Shown here piece by piece: positions 1 through 20,529 of a stretch of DNA of 64,000 bases; position 1 is the first letter of the stretch; every line of letters starts with the position of its first letter. The notes below the pieces were generated by a model. That model was not told the origin of the DNA and searched no databases. It saw only the letters and a list, made by a program, of their open reading frames with translations. This DNA is from Oasisia sp. SBJ-2009 (taxonomy: Eukaryota > Annelida > Polychaeta > Sabellida > Siboglinidae): contig OZ024863.1 in NCBI GenBank assembly GCA_964017155.1, positions 47,161,864-47,225,863 of the forward strand, in the 5' to 3' direction. The position numbers and the translations under genes are program-made.

Positions 1-1610
1 GGGGCTGCTGCCGTTAAATTCGTGTGAATGTGACGTGTGAACGTGACAGGTTCTACCTGTTTCGCCCATTACTCTTGATCAGTTTTCTCCAGGACAAAGT
101 TAACGACATAGTCTGTCATAGAGTGCAGTGCATACGTGATTTTTGTTTGTAAACGGTGAAAAACGCGTTTTTGTCAGCGGTGCTTGATTGAACGAATTTC
201 ACCCTTCGGTTGCGTGTGGGGCATTTGAACGCAAGCGTAACTTGCATCCATTACGTGACCTTTTCATTAGCAACATGGTCCGTCAAGCTTACAAAATGGC
301 GGACGCACTTGTGAATACGTCGAACATTCTGTCGTATAATTTGTTGAAATTCGCCCCACAAATAGTTCTTTGTGACAAGAAAACATAGGATAAAGTTGTG
401 TAAACGAGAATGCCTCTGGAAAAGATTTATTTGATATACGTCATAAGGGCAGTATATTATGTTACGAAGTAAGTTACCATCTCGTGCCATTATCCAAAAT
501 AAATTTAAAACATGGCATAATTGCACTGCATTATGCACAGCAGTAAAATGCTCTTGATCTCAATTAAATACTATTCGTAGTGATATTCACTTAAGGCAAA
601 TGTTTACCAACTTCAACCTAGGCTATTCCGTTTCATCTTTGATGACTCGCTGCACAACAAAGTTCAACAGACACACAATCTGACAACACGTCAACTTTTG
701 AAACTTAAAACTATAACTTTGATTGATCTGAAATCTTTGTCATATCATTTGTCTTATTTCAGCCGTAAGTGATATTTTTGACAAACCTGGAGATTGTTTC
801 ACGAAGCATTAAGTGTTCTTAACACCGATTTTGATATATGACATCGACATTTCACTTGATGTATGACCAAAATAAAACAAATTGCGTTTCACGAACATTT
901 CATCCTGCCTCCCGTCCATAAAAATGGCTCATAGTCATAGAAAAACAAATTTCTAAGTACGCCATACCACACTTTAAAACAAAGATATGCATGATAAACA
1001 GGTATAATTCACTGACATTTTAATTAAAGTCAAGTCTCCTGCAAATTTCAAATTATGCGATTAAAAGTATGCTAAATTATGACTTGTATATACGACATTA
1101 GCGTCTCGACCCGTTGTCGTTTGCAGGGCAGTTTACGTCTTTGCGAAGGTCAAGGTTGTTGTGATGTTTATTAATCGGTTTTTGAGCAAATTTAGGTTGC
1201 ATCGAATAGGAATGGTTCACAGTTACCTTCATATTATTATACTGGACGCCAGGATTTCAGTTTAAGATGTTGGCGTTCTCTGCAATCTAGCAAACTGAAA
1301 ATGTTCAACTGCGACGCTCCCGCCAAATGTTTACACTGTGTGTGACATCGAAATAGTTTCCTCAATAAACGTCGGCCGCTTTTATAAGATTGCGTTTAGA
1401 ATATTCGCACACAACTAGTAACAAGTTATAAGTTGTTGACAAATGAGCGGTGGGATTGTTCTCTTTAAAATGTTCGTCTGATTCTGTGTATGTGTGGGTT
1501 TTCCTTAAGTGTACTTTATCTTAGTGAAATGATTCCCGAGTCTGCTCTCAGTTGTTGTAGTCTTTTTATCACATCGATATGACAAGACGCGCACAATTAT
1601 GTTGACGTGT
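1..1610. other. Intergenic, no gene recognised
   Basis: AT-rich DNA on the 3' side of SoxF. Reading frames are short (under 100 codons), without recognisable motifs or convincing splice-flanked blocks. I see no RNA gene or transposon signature. Confidence 0.5.
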
Positions 1611-1686
1611 CCGGGTGTGCGTGCGCGCGTGCGTGTGTGTGTGCGCGCGCGCGTGTGTATGTGTGTATGTGTGTATGTGTGTATGT

Positions 1687-1722
<36 letters not shown>

Positions 1723-1876
1723 GCGTGCGTGTGTGTGCGTGCATGCGTGCGTGTGAGTGTCTGTGCGTGCGTGCGTGTGTGTGTCCGTGTGTGAGTGCGT
1801 GCGTGCGTGTGTGTGTGTGTGCGTGTGTTTGTGTGTGTATGTTTTGTATGTTTGTGCGTGTGTTTGTGTGTGTTTG

Positions 1877-1920
<44 letters not shown>

Positions 1921-1922
1921 TG
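1611..1922. repeat. Compound TG/TGCG microsatellite
   Basis: About 300 bp of alternating purine-pyrimidine sequence. GTGT runs are mixed with GTAT and end in a clean run of the tetramer TGCG near 1877-1922. Frames through it are open on both strands (Thr-His or Cys-Val repeats) only because the sequence is simple; it is not coding. Confidence 0.95.
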
Positions 1923-3612
1923 TGTCTTTCTGATGGTATGAGTGGTTGAGTCTGTTTTTTGGTTCCTTTCCCCAGGTAGAGAGGGAACAGACCACGAGAG
2001 AAACGAAGAAGTGAGAGTGGAGGTAATCAAGGAGTGTGACTTTGCGACAAACATGGGCACCACCATCCTCTTACCCCAATTGTGACATGATAATCCACTG
2101 ACGTCACAACAAAAACATGTCCCCAAATGATATACAACTTCCGGCTGCCAGAATCATATATCACGGAGCATCGACCGCGTGATATCGAGTTACAAAAACA
2201 GAAGTAGCATTCGGTGTGATTTTTTTTATTTCCGGCTGTTCGAAAGTTCTCATTAAACCCAACCGGCGTAGACCCCAAAACATCGCCCATGATGGTCGAC
2301 CTATGGTAGGATCACTGCGTTCGTTCGTTGCTGCTCTCAGCTGTGGCACCGCAACAGCTATCACGGGGAGTAAAAATAGCTGCAAGTGTACTTACAAGCT
2401 GAGGTCGTCGGGCGACAGCGATTTGAGTTGACACGTCTCCAAGCGAGGCAGCAAAACAACCGCTGCGATGTTGCAATCCGCCCAGTGATAAAGAAGCCGG
2501 AACATACGACAGCTGTTTTTTATTTAAAGAAATTGAATGATAGATGTCTCAAAAATGTCCCAGTTGAGCTAACTAACTACGTGAAGAAACTGACTTAACT
2601 TTTGTATTTGCGTTGGCTATTTTCAGCGGACGTCTTGCTATGGGTAATGGGTGCTATCTGATTTATATCTTGCATGGAACTTGCACTGCCACTGGTCAGT
2701 GATTCTGCTAGTGTAAGACCAAAAGAGCTTCTACTATGAAAATAGCGGTTTTTGCGTGATATACGAAGTTTTGGGACTTTTACATGATCGTGTTGGTCCA
2801 GTGATTAAATAACGCACTACTGCATTAATTAACTCTTTCACGCTGTAGCAAATATTATGTTATTTGCTGGTCGCTCGCATATTCGCAATGGCCGTTTTGC
2901 AGAACGCACTAACATTTCAAAATCACTCTATAGTTAAATTATATTCGGAGTTATAAACTACCATTTATAAATACAACATAAACAGTGGTATTTACTCATG
3001 CAGTCATACTTACCACGTCATATGCCTCTTTGACATTTTGATAAATTAAACTTTTTTTAATATATCGGTCGCCAGGGTCATAGTAAACAAGCGGCATAGT
3101 AAACAAACGTATACGACACTCGGATATAATGTTCAGTCTTTTGTGCCGTTTTGCCTTAATCCTGTACTTTATGTAAAAAGAGATATAATAATTAATGTTG
3201 GTGAACGTGATTTAAAGTGTATGAGGCACGTAGATTGACTGGAAATGTGTATTTAAAATATGGACGGTCTTAGAACGCAACTCATAAATTATGAATAATC
3301 GCCCAACAAAGAAACATGAGGCCCGTCACGTGCAACGATGTCTCAGTGTCGTTTCTGTTGCTGTAGTAATTCTCTATAATTGTACAAAGCACCTAGGCTA
3401 CTTTGTTTGCGTCAATGAGCAAGCACTGTTGTATATGTAAAATGCTTAAGTAAGATCTAAAGTTACCGCACTACAGTAGACAATCTGATGCAACGCATAT
3501 CCATTTCCTCAACGTATTGTCGATGAGAGTTAAATATAGCTGTCTCTGTGCTGGCTGTTTGTCAAAACCATATGGCGTTCTACTATAGGGGAAACTAGCC
3601 ATTATATATTAT
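1923..3612. other. Intergenic, no gene recognised
   Basis: Unique-looking AT-rich sequence between two TG arrays. It has only short open frames (at most about 87 codons) without family motifs. No function can be assigned. Confidence 0.45.
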
Positions 3613-3699
<87 letters not shown>

Positions 3700-3716
3700 T
3701 GTGCGTGCGTGCGTGC
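3613..3716. repeat. Compound (TG)n(TGCG)n microsatellite
   Basis: A pure TG run of about 50 bp passes directly into a TGCG tetramer run of about 55 bp. The same TG-then-TGCG order recurs at several other places in the window. Confidence 0.95.
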
Positions 3717-6700
3717 ATTAAACATAAATCGCTAATGAAGTTTATTAATATTAACTGATTAGCCCATCGTGAATCCGGTTGTTTGAATGCGAATATGTGA
3801 GTCATTTGAATAGATTTTTGGAATTTGTTTAATTAGTCATTAGTGTGCCAAACTAAATTTGCGTAAACCTGCTAACATGTTGTACCTACTGTGAAGTTAG
3901 GTCTACCAAACAAACAACGTCGAAAATGATTGCACTCAAATTAAATGTTAACTGTCGTGTATGACACAAGTATTTAACTATTATTGTATGTCATACATTC
4001 AGCAATGTTTTGTTTAATTTTACCGGGTCTTATTGTCGTGGATAAATTCATCCCATAAATACGTAGACGACGTAGACGGGTCTAGACTTTAGTTCAGTGT
4101 TCCACACAACATGCACAGAAACAACGGAAGCTGTAGAACGTTCATCTGAGTTTATTCGTTCAACGCTATCACTAGAAATTGAACTGTGGTGTCAGATATG
4201 CATTGCACACCCTGCATGCATGCAAACAAAGCGTCTCGTCTTAATTAGACGCAGTTGCCAAATCACGCAAAGGATGACGGGAAGAAGGACGTCGAAGCAC
4301 ATGACGGATCACATGAGTATCACGTGACTTCCACTAAGGATGGTTTTTGTTGAAATAAACTGTGCCAATGCGACAACGATACGTTCAACATCACGGACCA
4401 TCGGCGTGGAACGAATGGAATGAATTCAACACAACAATAATTATGTATAGTGCAGATATGTGTTACGGCATTTCCTGATCACATGTGTTAAATTCGAACA
4501 AAAACACCAGTTTATGTGCTTATTTTTTGGTCGGAAATATACGACCAGTTTGTAGTAGTTGGGTCTACCAACGTGCACTCGACTAAACGGTACAGGTTTC
4601 TAATAGTACAATGACCAGTTGGCATGGACATATGTTGAAGATTGATCGCAAATGCGCTGTTTACCAAACACGACTTTGGTGATCACGAAGGCCATCTTGG
4701 CGTGACACCGATTTACGACTCAGTCCAACGTACCCACATCACGCGAAAAAACGCCGAAACTTTGGAGGTGTGAACCGCCACATAATATATCGCCATATAT
4801 ATCGCTTCCACCGCGGTGTCGGACGAATGATAAACTAAGCACTTATCGGCGGAGTAATAAAAACATACAAGAAATAAATTAGTGTATATATCATCGTGGC
4901 TACGGGCGCTCTAATGAACAATGGGCTAGTGTTTTAATATTACGTTATGTATACTTCGCATTTTGAGCCGGAGGAACCGTTGTCACGAACTCTACCTAGG
5001 ACATAAATTTGGGATTTTTTACAAGAGGGCTCTACGTCAGATACTGCTCTATGTACACACATTTCTATGTTACTCGCACATTTGCATAGCGCCGTTTGAA
5101 CATTTGGCGGGATTTACCCATTTCCGTAATAACAACGTGCGCAGTCATAATCTACAGACGTTGCCAATCTTTATGCAAGTTAGTGTTCAGCTTCTGACAT
5201 ATAAAACATGTACTAAAATAAATCATATTTTTGAATATGTTAATTTATATTGAAAATAAAGTTGACGTTGCAAAGTTAATTTTGTAAGATTGCGGATTTG
5301 ATAGCGACATATACAAGATGCGCCGAAGAAGTCCTCTGGTATTTGACAGAGGTCATTTTGTGATGATGTCATTTTGAATCTTCAAAGTGCATTCACAGTT
5401 TGTAAATCACGCAGAAGATAATTAAATCGCTCCCATATCCGCATTAACAAGATTGAACAAGATTGTCATCCATAACAAAACCTCAGATGACATGTGGACA
5501 AACAGCACTTTGATTATTATGAGTTCAACAACTGGCCGTTGGCGACGTCGCCGTTGCTTTGGTATTTTGCAATATGAGCAAGTCAGTCGGGTTATCAATC
5601 AGTTAGTCGGTAAATCAGTTGGTCGTTCAGTCAATCAGTCGGCATTTCAGTCCGGTCGGTCGTTCGGTCGTTCGGTCGATAAAAAAATCAATCAATTAAT
5701 CAGTCAGACAGAAACACACCTTCCTGAGATTTTTGTAATATCGCCTTTCAGTGAGACCGTGTGCAACCGGAAGCACCATGCGAGTTTGGTCGAAACCGAC
5801 GTAACAGGCGAAATCGTTTTTTTACCCCACGCTCTAACCTGTCATAATGGTTGTACATAATGTCTAGTTTAAAATGTTCGTCGACCTTCGTAGGTACTTT
5901 CGTCGACTAAACCCACCGTAAGTCCAACGTGCACAAATGAAGTGACACTGCTGGCGCCATGTTACCACACACACTGCACTACACGTCCTGAGTGGACGAT
6001 ATCAAGCAGTGATAGATAGTAATATCTTAGTTTTCTTTCCAGTGTCCAACTTCCATCTGATGGAGAGACCGTTTGGACGTAGGTGCGATATAATCCAGAT
6101 ACCCCGTTATCTTTCCGATGACAGATACAAGGCGGGCAAACCACCTTTGTAGTGTTGGTAACGGGAATACGGTCTCCAAATTACGCCTACATAGGTAGTG
6201 AGCCAACCCGTGACATAAAACAAACAATTACCTTCCGATTACCGAAACAAGGCGAAGTTACTCTGTTTAATACTAATGGTGGTATAGTATACCTTCATAG
6301 CTGCCCAAGTACAATAAACCTACCACGACTTCGCCACTTTGACGTGTGCCCGATTATACGTACTAAGACGCACATATTACCGTGGTAGTTACCGATTATA
6401 GAACACGACAACAAGATTACCTTGGTAAATGTTCGACTACTGAAATTCATGTCACCAAAGCGTCTATGCCACCATCATCGCAGGCTTGTACATGTGACTT
6501 TCTACGAGTGCAGCACCATGACAACTACAGATTGTATCGTCACATGCAAGTATGTCGTGCTGTTCGCACATTCGTCAGGTTAGTGTCAGTGTCGTCGGCC
6601 TCGTTTGTGTCTTAACTATGACAACAACAATACGCACTTTTGATCAGGAAGAACACCCGTCAGCCAGGAACGAAATCTTGTCGCTTCGAAGGCGAACAAA

Positions 6701-6807
6701 CGAATGAACAGAAAAGTAACGTTAGCGTGGTCGCTGAGCGAACACAGACACACCAAAAGATGGAAACAATGAACACAATGACGTAACGGACATCCCGACT
6801 AATGACG
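3717..6807. other. Region 3' of SoxF, no gene recognised
   Basis: Short open frames only. The segment nearest SoxF (about 6150-6807) probably contains its 3' untranslated region. A weak candidate polyadenylation hexamer (ATTAAA on the minus strand) lies at 6266-6271, about 540 nt past the stop codon. I recognise nothing else here. Confidence 0.35.
5576..5694. repeat. Degenerate tetranucleotide repeat (TCAG/TCGG type)
   Basis: Repeated four-base words such as tcag, tcgg and ttcg follow each other over about 120 bp. This gives a Ser/Arg/Gln-rich open frame on the plus strand with no other protein-like character. Confidence 0.6.
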
Positions 6808-14422
<7,615 letters not shown>

Positions 14423-14720
14423 CGCGGTGTCGAGCCGAGGCGAGCTACGGGAGCTAGCGGGGCCAGCGAGGTGCACAGCGCGACCGGCAGCGGTCGTTAT
14501 AGCAGTGACGCCGTCCGCTTGCAGTCGCTCGCTCTCGCCTCTCGCTCGGCCGACTCGACTGTCACCGCACCGCGAGCCAAGTGTGTCAACTGTCCACCTA
14601 TCAGCGACGCGCGCAGAGGTCGAAGCCAGCCCGGATCGGTAGCCGCGTGAAATGGCTCGGCCAGGCATCGCGCTCGACGGCGGGTCAGGGACGCCGATTT
14701 TTTTGGTCTCGGACCTGATC
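14423..14720 (-). promoter_or_regulatory. CpG-rich region upstream of the SoxF start codon
   Basis: CG dinucleotides are frequent here, in contrast to the AT-rich DNA beyond 14720. This is the expected place for the SoxF 5' untranslated region and possibly its promoter. No TATA box or initiator can be assigned with confidence. Confidence 0.35.
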
Positions 14721-14980
14721 CGGATGATTGATACTGATATACTGAATTTTTACGCACTTCCCAAAGTTGTTTGTTTGTAAGATGCAAAACAGTAGACTAC
14801 TTCAGTTATAATGTTGTCGGGTATATTTGATGTTCATAATGTATGGTTTGTATGTACTTGCTGTTCTTACTGTTTTTATTATTATTATTATTATTATAAT
14901 TATTGTTTGTATTAGTTATGCATATTGTTTCAGTTATCAGTTCTGTTACTAGGTCCTCTGGAAAGATTGAAATCTGAATT

Positions 14981-15121
14981 AATACAATACAATACAATAC
15001 AATACAATACAATACAATACAATACAATACAATACAATACAATACAATACAATACAATACAATACAATACAATACAATACAATACAATACAATACAATAC
15101 AATACAATACAATACAATACA
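14981..15121. repeat. (AATAC)n pentanucleotide array
   Basis: About 28 perfect AATAC units. The flank just before it (14890-14980) has the look of a retrotransposon 3' end (a T-rich stretch, then ctctggaaagattgaaatctg), so the array may be the expanded tail of an old non-LTR element; that link is inference. Confidence 0.95.
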
Positions 15122-15259
15122 AAAATGCTATACAATCATAATATACTATTTTAAAGTGTAGGTATACTGCATTGGTATTTTTAATCAAGCATTTAGCCGA
15201 ATCATTTGTGTATTTTCAAATATAAAATGTTACATTCATGTACTACTTACTACCCTTAA

Positions 15260-15388
15260 CATACACGCGCGCGCGCACACACACACAAACGCACGCACAC
15301 ACACACACATTTAACATTATTGGATATTGCTGGACGCACGCACGCACTCACGCACGCACGCACGCACGCACGCATGCACGCACCCACC

Positions 15389-15474
<86 letters not shown>
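15260..15474. repeat. Compound CA / CGCA microsatellite
   Basis: CA runs at the two ends flank a CGCA tetramer block (about 15333-15383). The last pure CA run is about 85 bp long. Confidence 0.93.
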
Positions 15475-15475
<1 letters not shown>

Positions 15476-16428
15476 AAACACTGAACATTACGACGACAAC
15501 ATTTCAAAATGTAATGTTTTTTCCTAGCACATCTGGACCGTTTAACAATGCCCTAGCACCGCCACGATCCTGTCATTTCATTTCACAAACCAGCATCCAA
15601 TCTAAAGTCAACGCGACGAAAAATGCCCTTTTTTTACATTATTTCGTACGTTTCCCGACGCGCCCCTGATATTGCGTGACATCCGGTTTGGCTAGTTAAT
15701 ATAAAACAAACGAGGTCACTTTCCCGCACCACGCCCAGACGCTACGCTAAATCCCGGAACCGACCGACCCAGGTTAGCGGTGTAGAGTGGCCGAGGGTAG
15801 CTCGTTCGTCCAACAATTCCCATGAGTGTCATTTGTCCACAGCGGCGAAGCTTTCGTCACAGTGGACTGAGCGGGATCTATCCGGTGACAGGCGACAAGG
15901 CCTTGTAGTGGACTCTCAGTATGAATAACACGTTGGCAACTTGGGATTTTGTCAAAATGTCCCGTACGTGCGATGTTACTTGAATCCACGGGCAGTTAAA
16001 CGAGAACAAGCCAGAAAGCGGATGTCAGAATTGTTGATTTCAAGTGGATGTTACTTCTTCATCTTCACGTTATTCTTCGTCTTGTTGTTATTGTTCTTAT
16101 TGTTCTTCTTCTTGTTCTTCTTGTTCTTCTTCTGTTTCTTCTTGAACTGTTAATTGGCAGTTTCGTTTTCGGACATTTTCCCCCTAAAGATATTTTATTC
16201 CTCTGGTATAACATATACACCAGTGAGAACCAACGGCTTATAGCGACTATTCTGAGAGAAAAACACAAGCTACGTGGGGTGATCAAAATTGTTCTTGTCA
16301 ACATTGATTTTTTTTTAAATCAATCATATTTCATTTATGTTTACGACCTCTATAATCAATATACAAAACACTTTATCTCCTCACAATTTCATTGTCTCAT
16401 GATGTATATTATAAGCGATTTTCAAAAT

Positions 16429-16430
<2 letters not shown>
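15475..16430. other. Intergenic, no gene recognised
   Basis: It contains a TTC/TTG-rich low-complexity patch (about 16050-16145). No convincing open frame or splice-flanked coding block was seen. Confidence 0.4.
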
Positions 16431-16433
<3 letters not shown>

Positions 16434-16513
<80 letters not shown>

Positions 16514-16518
16514 CGCGT
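16434..16518. repeat. (TG)n microsatellite ending in CG
   Basis: About 70 bp of TG followed by a short (GC)n stretch and GTGT. Alternating purine-pyrimidine sequence of this kind can adopt Z-DNA; whether it does so here is unknown. Confidence 0.95.
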
Positions 16519-16519
16519 G

Positions 16520-18740
16520 TATTGTGCCATTCAGCTTCTGCATCAACTTAATTCCATCACTGATGCAGCTGCCTTGTCCAGGGATATGTTCTAACGGAGA
16601 AATATTTCTCTCCATCATCTCTCTCGGGAATGCCCCCGTGTTTAACTTCCGCAAACATTCCTGTCAATGGTTGACGGCGCAACATCGATTATGTGGCCAA
16701 ATAAATGTCTCTCCATTCAGGACCACCTATGTACCTTTAAACCTGGCTTATGTGAATGTCAAAGAAAGTTATATAAAACAATCGTGACCCATAAAACCTG
16801 TGATACCATACTGACACAAACCAATTTAGTTCTAGGTGACGCAGTTATGTATAATATAAAGAAATAGTGTTTGACGTATAATTGTTAATGGCCGTCAAAT
16901 CAAGAAAGCTGCTAATTTGAAAAAGTTATGTATATCTTTACCTACAATTGGGGAACAAATAGTCTGCCTCAATGAAGTGTTCTCCCCACTGGTTGTACCG
17001 ACATATGATCTGACCCAAGCACTAACAAAACGAAAGTGTCGAGTGGACATGTTGCCACACCTATCCCGTCTAAGGTGATTGGCTGATGGTGAAAAAGAAA
17101 GTTGAATTAGTGCAAGCCTAGAAAAAAAACATAGAATGTATTTGTTACAACAGTGTACATATCGTAACCTTCACTGGCTGCCATGTTCGAGTGCCACACT
17201 GTCAGCTTTGTCCAGTCTATACTCGACGGAACTGGAACTCGCTGTAAGACAATACGAATGCCTGGCGCGGTCCTACGTTCTATGAACTCTGGTTCGTTTC
17301 TCTCTTCACTCGAGCCGCTTAAATATTAACTCTGACTCAACCGGCATTTAGACATTAACCTGACTTGACTATGAATACAAATCACACGCAAAAATCGACA
17401 AATAACAATGATTTAACAACACTAATTAAATTGTCATACAGAACTACAACTCCAGGTGACATAAATATGGATACGACAGTCACGGCTGTTACGTCGACGA
17501 ATATTGAAATGAAACACGCACATCACTTCGGTTACGTCAGACGCCTACATACAGTCGTACACACGGGGGTCACGTTCTCTCCCGCGGGGAAGGAACGCCA
17601 ACCCCACGGGCGCTGGACGACGGGAATCACGTTCGCGTCCCCCGCCGGGCAACTTCACGCGTTGTGTTGAACTATTTCCAAACCCCGCTGGCGAGAGAGC
17701 GCCACTCCTGCACAGAGCGAATTTGACCACGGTAACAATTATGATGACGAATACCTCGCTAACACGAACATGGAGTTGGCTTGTTGGTCGCGTTGGTGTC
17801 TACTTCTGTAGCAGTTCCGGAGAGTTCGCGTGCAGAGGCGCTGAATGTGGTTTTGTTTGTTAATAATATAAAATCACCATATCTTACAGTTTTCATACAC
17901 TTAATAATCTGTTATAAGGTTTTATTAATTCAGTCCCAACTTCCAATTGCAGAATGAAACTGTCCATACCAGGCACCGTCTGGACTACGGAATTTTGCTG
18001 TTATATAGACACGTTACCGTAATGGAGAGTTTAATGTCGTGAATAGCCAGAAATAGGAATTCATTCCGGTCCATCAGAAGAGATAAGCAGGTTACCGTTA
18101 TAGACAAGTGGACGTTAAGACAGATGTTACTGTATATTCTATTGATGTTATTGTTATATTATGTTTTCTTCCTCTGAAGCGAGTAGCGTATATGTCGTAT
18201 ATGCACAAGTATAAAAAACAGAGTTGGGAAAGTGAACATACATACAGGGTATGTAGGGCCTATGTATATATCCGTTGCTACATCGAGTTTATCCATTGAC
18301 CTTTGGCAAATGTTAAACATAAACAGCGTTCATGAAGTAATAACATGTATTTATTGATACATTACGCCCCGGCCGGAAAATGAGCCGAGTAATGACTACC
18401 TAGACTGTCTGCCCGCGGTTTCATTGGCGCGATACCCACCTGGTATGTGCCAATTATAAAATAAACACAGATTCTACATAACAAGAGAACGCATTTCATA
18501 CTTGTGCACAACGTAACGATGCGTTCGCGTCGTTGCGATGACGTGTTCGTTACGTCATTAGACAACGGTAACTGATGACGCTTTCTTCTCGTGCTATGCT
18601 GGCACTGACGATGGTTACTGCCAGGGTGCTTATCGTCCTCAGTGGTTCTTTTAGGTCGCAAATTGAGAGGCGATCGACATTAGCGTGATTCTCCGGTTCA
18701 CGAGGGATACACAGACCCCAATGTTGAGGGCCAGGTTTTA
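16520..18740. other. Intergenic, no gene recognised
   Basis: Open frames reach only about 100 codons and lack motifs. A small GC-rich patch at 17560-17660 has repeated CGTTC and CCCGC words but no clear function. Confidence 0.4.
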
Positions 18741-18744
18741 ACGC

Positions 18745-18830
18745 CAAATATGCCGTGACCGGATATTGAACCCGGGCCGCCGGCGTATGTGCAAACCACT
18801 ACTGGGCACTAGGCCCCCTATACTCTCCGC
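18745..18830 (-). mobile_element. Possible tRNA-derived SINE head
   Basis: On the minus strand a box-A-like TAGTGCCCAGTAGTGG is followed at tRNA-like spacing by GGGTTCAATATCC, a fair match to the pol III box B. The sequence does not fold into a proper tRNA as far as I can see. A SINE head or decayed tRNA pseudogene is more likely than a working tRNA. Confidence 0.35.
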
Positions 18831-19374
18831 CTCACTATATCTACGTCTCCATGGATAACGGGAAGAACCTTTCGGTATAATCCCAAGATCACCCCATAGA
18901 CAGCATTTGGCGATTTAACAACAGGATAAAGAAAACATAATAATATATAACGCGATTAATCCTTTGCATGTCCTGGTTGTATGTGTCGTTTGCAAGTGTC
19001 AGTGAATGGCACAAATACACAGCCAGACGACGTTCGTCTTTCTTGTAACAGACGTGGTCAAGTCAGCGCGTGGTGTTTGTCTGTTCGAGGACACTCGGGT
19101 TCGTGTGTGGTCGTACTATGCAGGCAGGTGATGGCACGTCTATAAACTCGTCCGGAGCGTCCGGAAACGAATCTGTTGACGAGGCGCTTGATTACGTTGT
19201 CCGCGCAAAACATCGACAAAGAAGTATTTCCAAACAGTGGACGAGACACCGGTGTCTCCAAAGTTTGCTTCGCCTCCTTGATAAAAAGAACAGATCAGGA
19301 ACTGATGATCGGAGTTGTTTATGTTATTTGTTTCTACTTTGAGCAATGAATGTAATATACAGCATGGTTGCACA

Positions 19375-19436
19375 CACGCACGCACGCACGCACGCGCGCG
19401 CACGCTCGCGCACGCGCACGCGCACACACACACGCT
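19375..19436. repeat. Short CGCA/CA compound microsatellite
   Basis: About 60 bp of CGCA, CGCG and CACA words in tandem. Confidence 0.85.
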
Positions 19437-20283
19437 AACACTGTAATTTGGCACCGACAATCGTAATAACAATTATATGTAATATGACGATTGCACTCGG
19501 AAGTTAGAATTTTGTTTCATATTATCTTATGAGTGTATCTTTAACTTAATAATCAAACTTAGACGTTTGTTTGCAATATCCAGTTTATAATGGTTGGCTC
19601 AAATAAGATGTATTTGAAATATCCGCAAATATATACATTTAGAAACTATTAAAACGTCGTTATCTATCGACATACCACGTTGTCTGAAGTTGATAAAGTA
19701 GGCTATGACATATAAGCTTGCCATACATACATATATTATATAGTCATTTTTTGTCTGTGCTTGTCGCCATATAATATCTGTTTTGTAAAATACAGTGCTG
19801 AGACTGTTGTCACGCAACGTGTTATATTATCCACCAATGACGTCAGCGCTGTCATGTCGCTTATCACGGCTGATTTATAGTGGATACGGTGTTTTTAAAT
19901 TAAGTTCGAAACTTTCTGTGAAAGGTTTCAACAATTCTTCACTCGTATTTGAAATTTTGCGTTTGAACGTTATAATATGTTGTCCCTAAGTACAGGGGCC
20001 TGAAAAGCAAAGGCCCTACTGATAAGCGTCCGACAATAGGTGTTTCCATGGTAATTCTCAGACGCGAGTCGCGACCTATTTGCACCGCTTTCTGGAAATC
20101 GGTCACATTATTTGCGCAATAATTAAGTCTGCAAAGGACATTTCCAAGACAAAAATTAATGACTGTTCTCGACATCACCTCATCTTTAAGGATATATGGT
20201 GGCATGCAACTGATATCGTTTGACGACAAAATGTATCGAGTCTTTTTATATGAATCGTGACCATAATATAATTATATTTACAA

Positions 20284-20297
20284 TGTGTGTGTGTGTG

Positions 20298-20351
<54 letters not shown>

Positions 20352-20397
20352 TGAGCGTGCGTGCGTGCGTGCGTGCGTGCGTGTCTATGTGTGCACA

Positions 20398-20448
<51 letters not shown>
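20284..20448. repeat. TG, TGCG and TA compound microsatellite
   Basis: A TG run, then TGCG tetramers (about 20357-20382), then about 40 bp of TA. It combines three simple repeats common in this window. Confidence 0.95.
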
Positions 20449-20451
<3 letters not shown>

Positions 20452-20529
20452 ACGTATACGCGAGTGTGTTTGGGTTTGTGCGTGAGCGCGTGTACGTGTG
20501 TGAGCACAAGTGCTTGCGTGCATGCATCT

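Noticed and set aside
14423..14668. Upstream in-frame ATG at 14668 adding 82 residues to SoxF
   Set aside because: The extension is low-complexity Ser/Arg/Ala with no similarity, while the ATG at 14422 has a good start context and gives a SoxF-like N-terminus.
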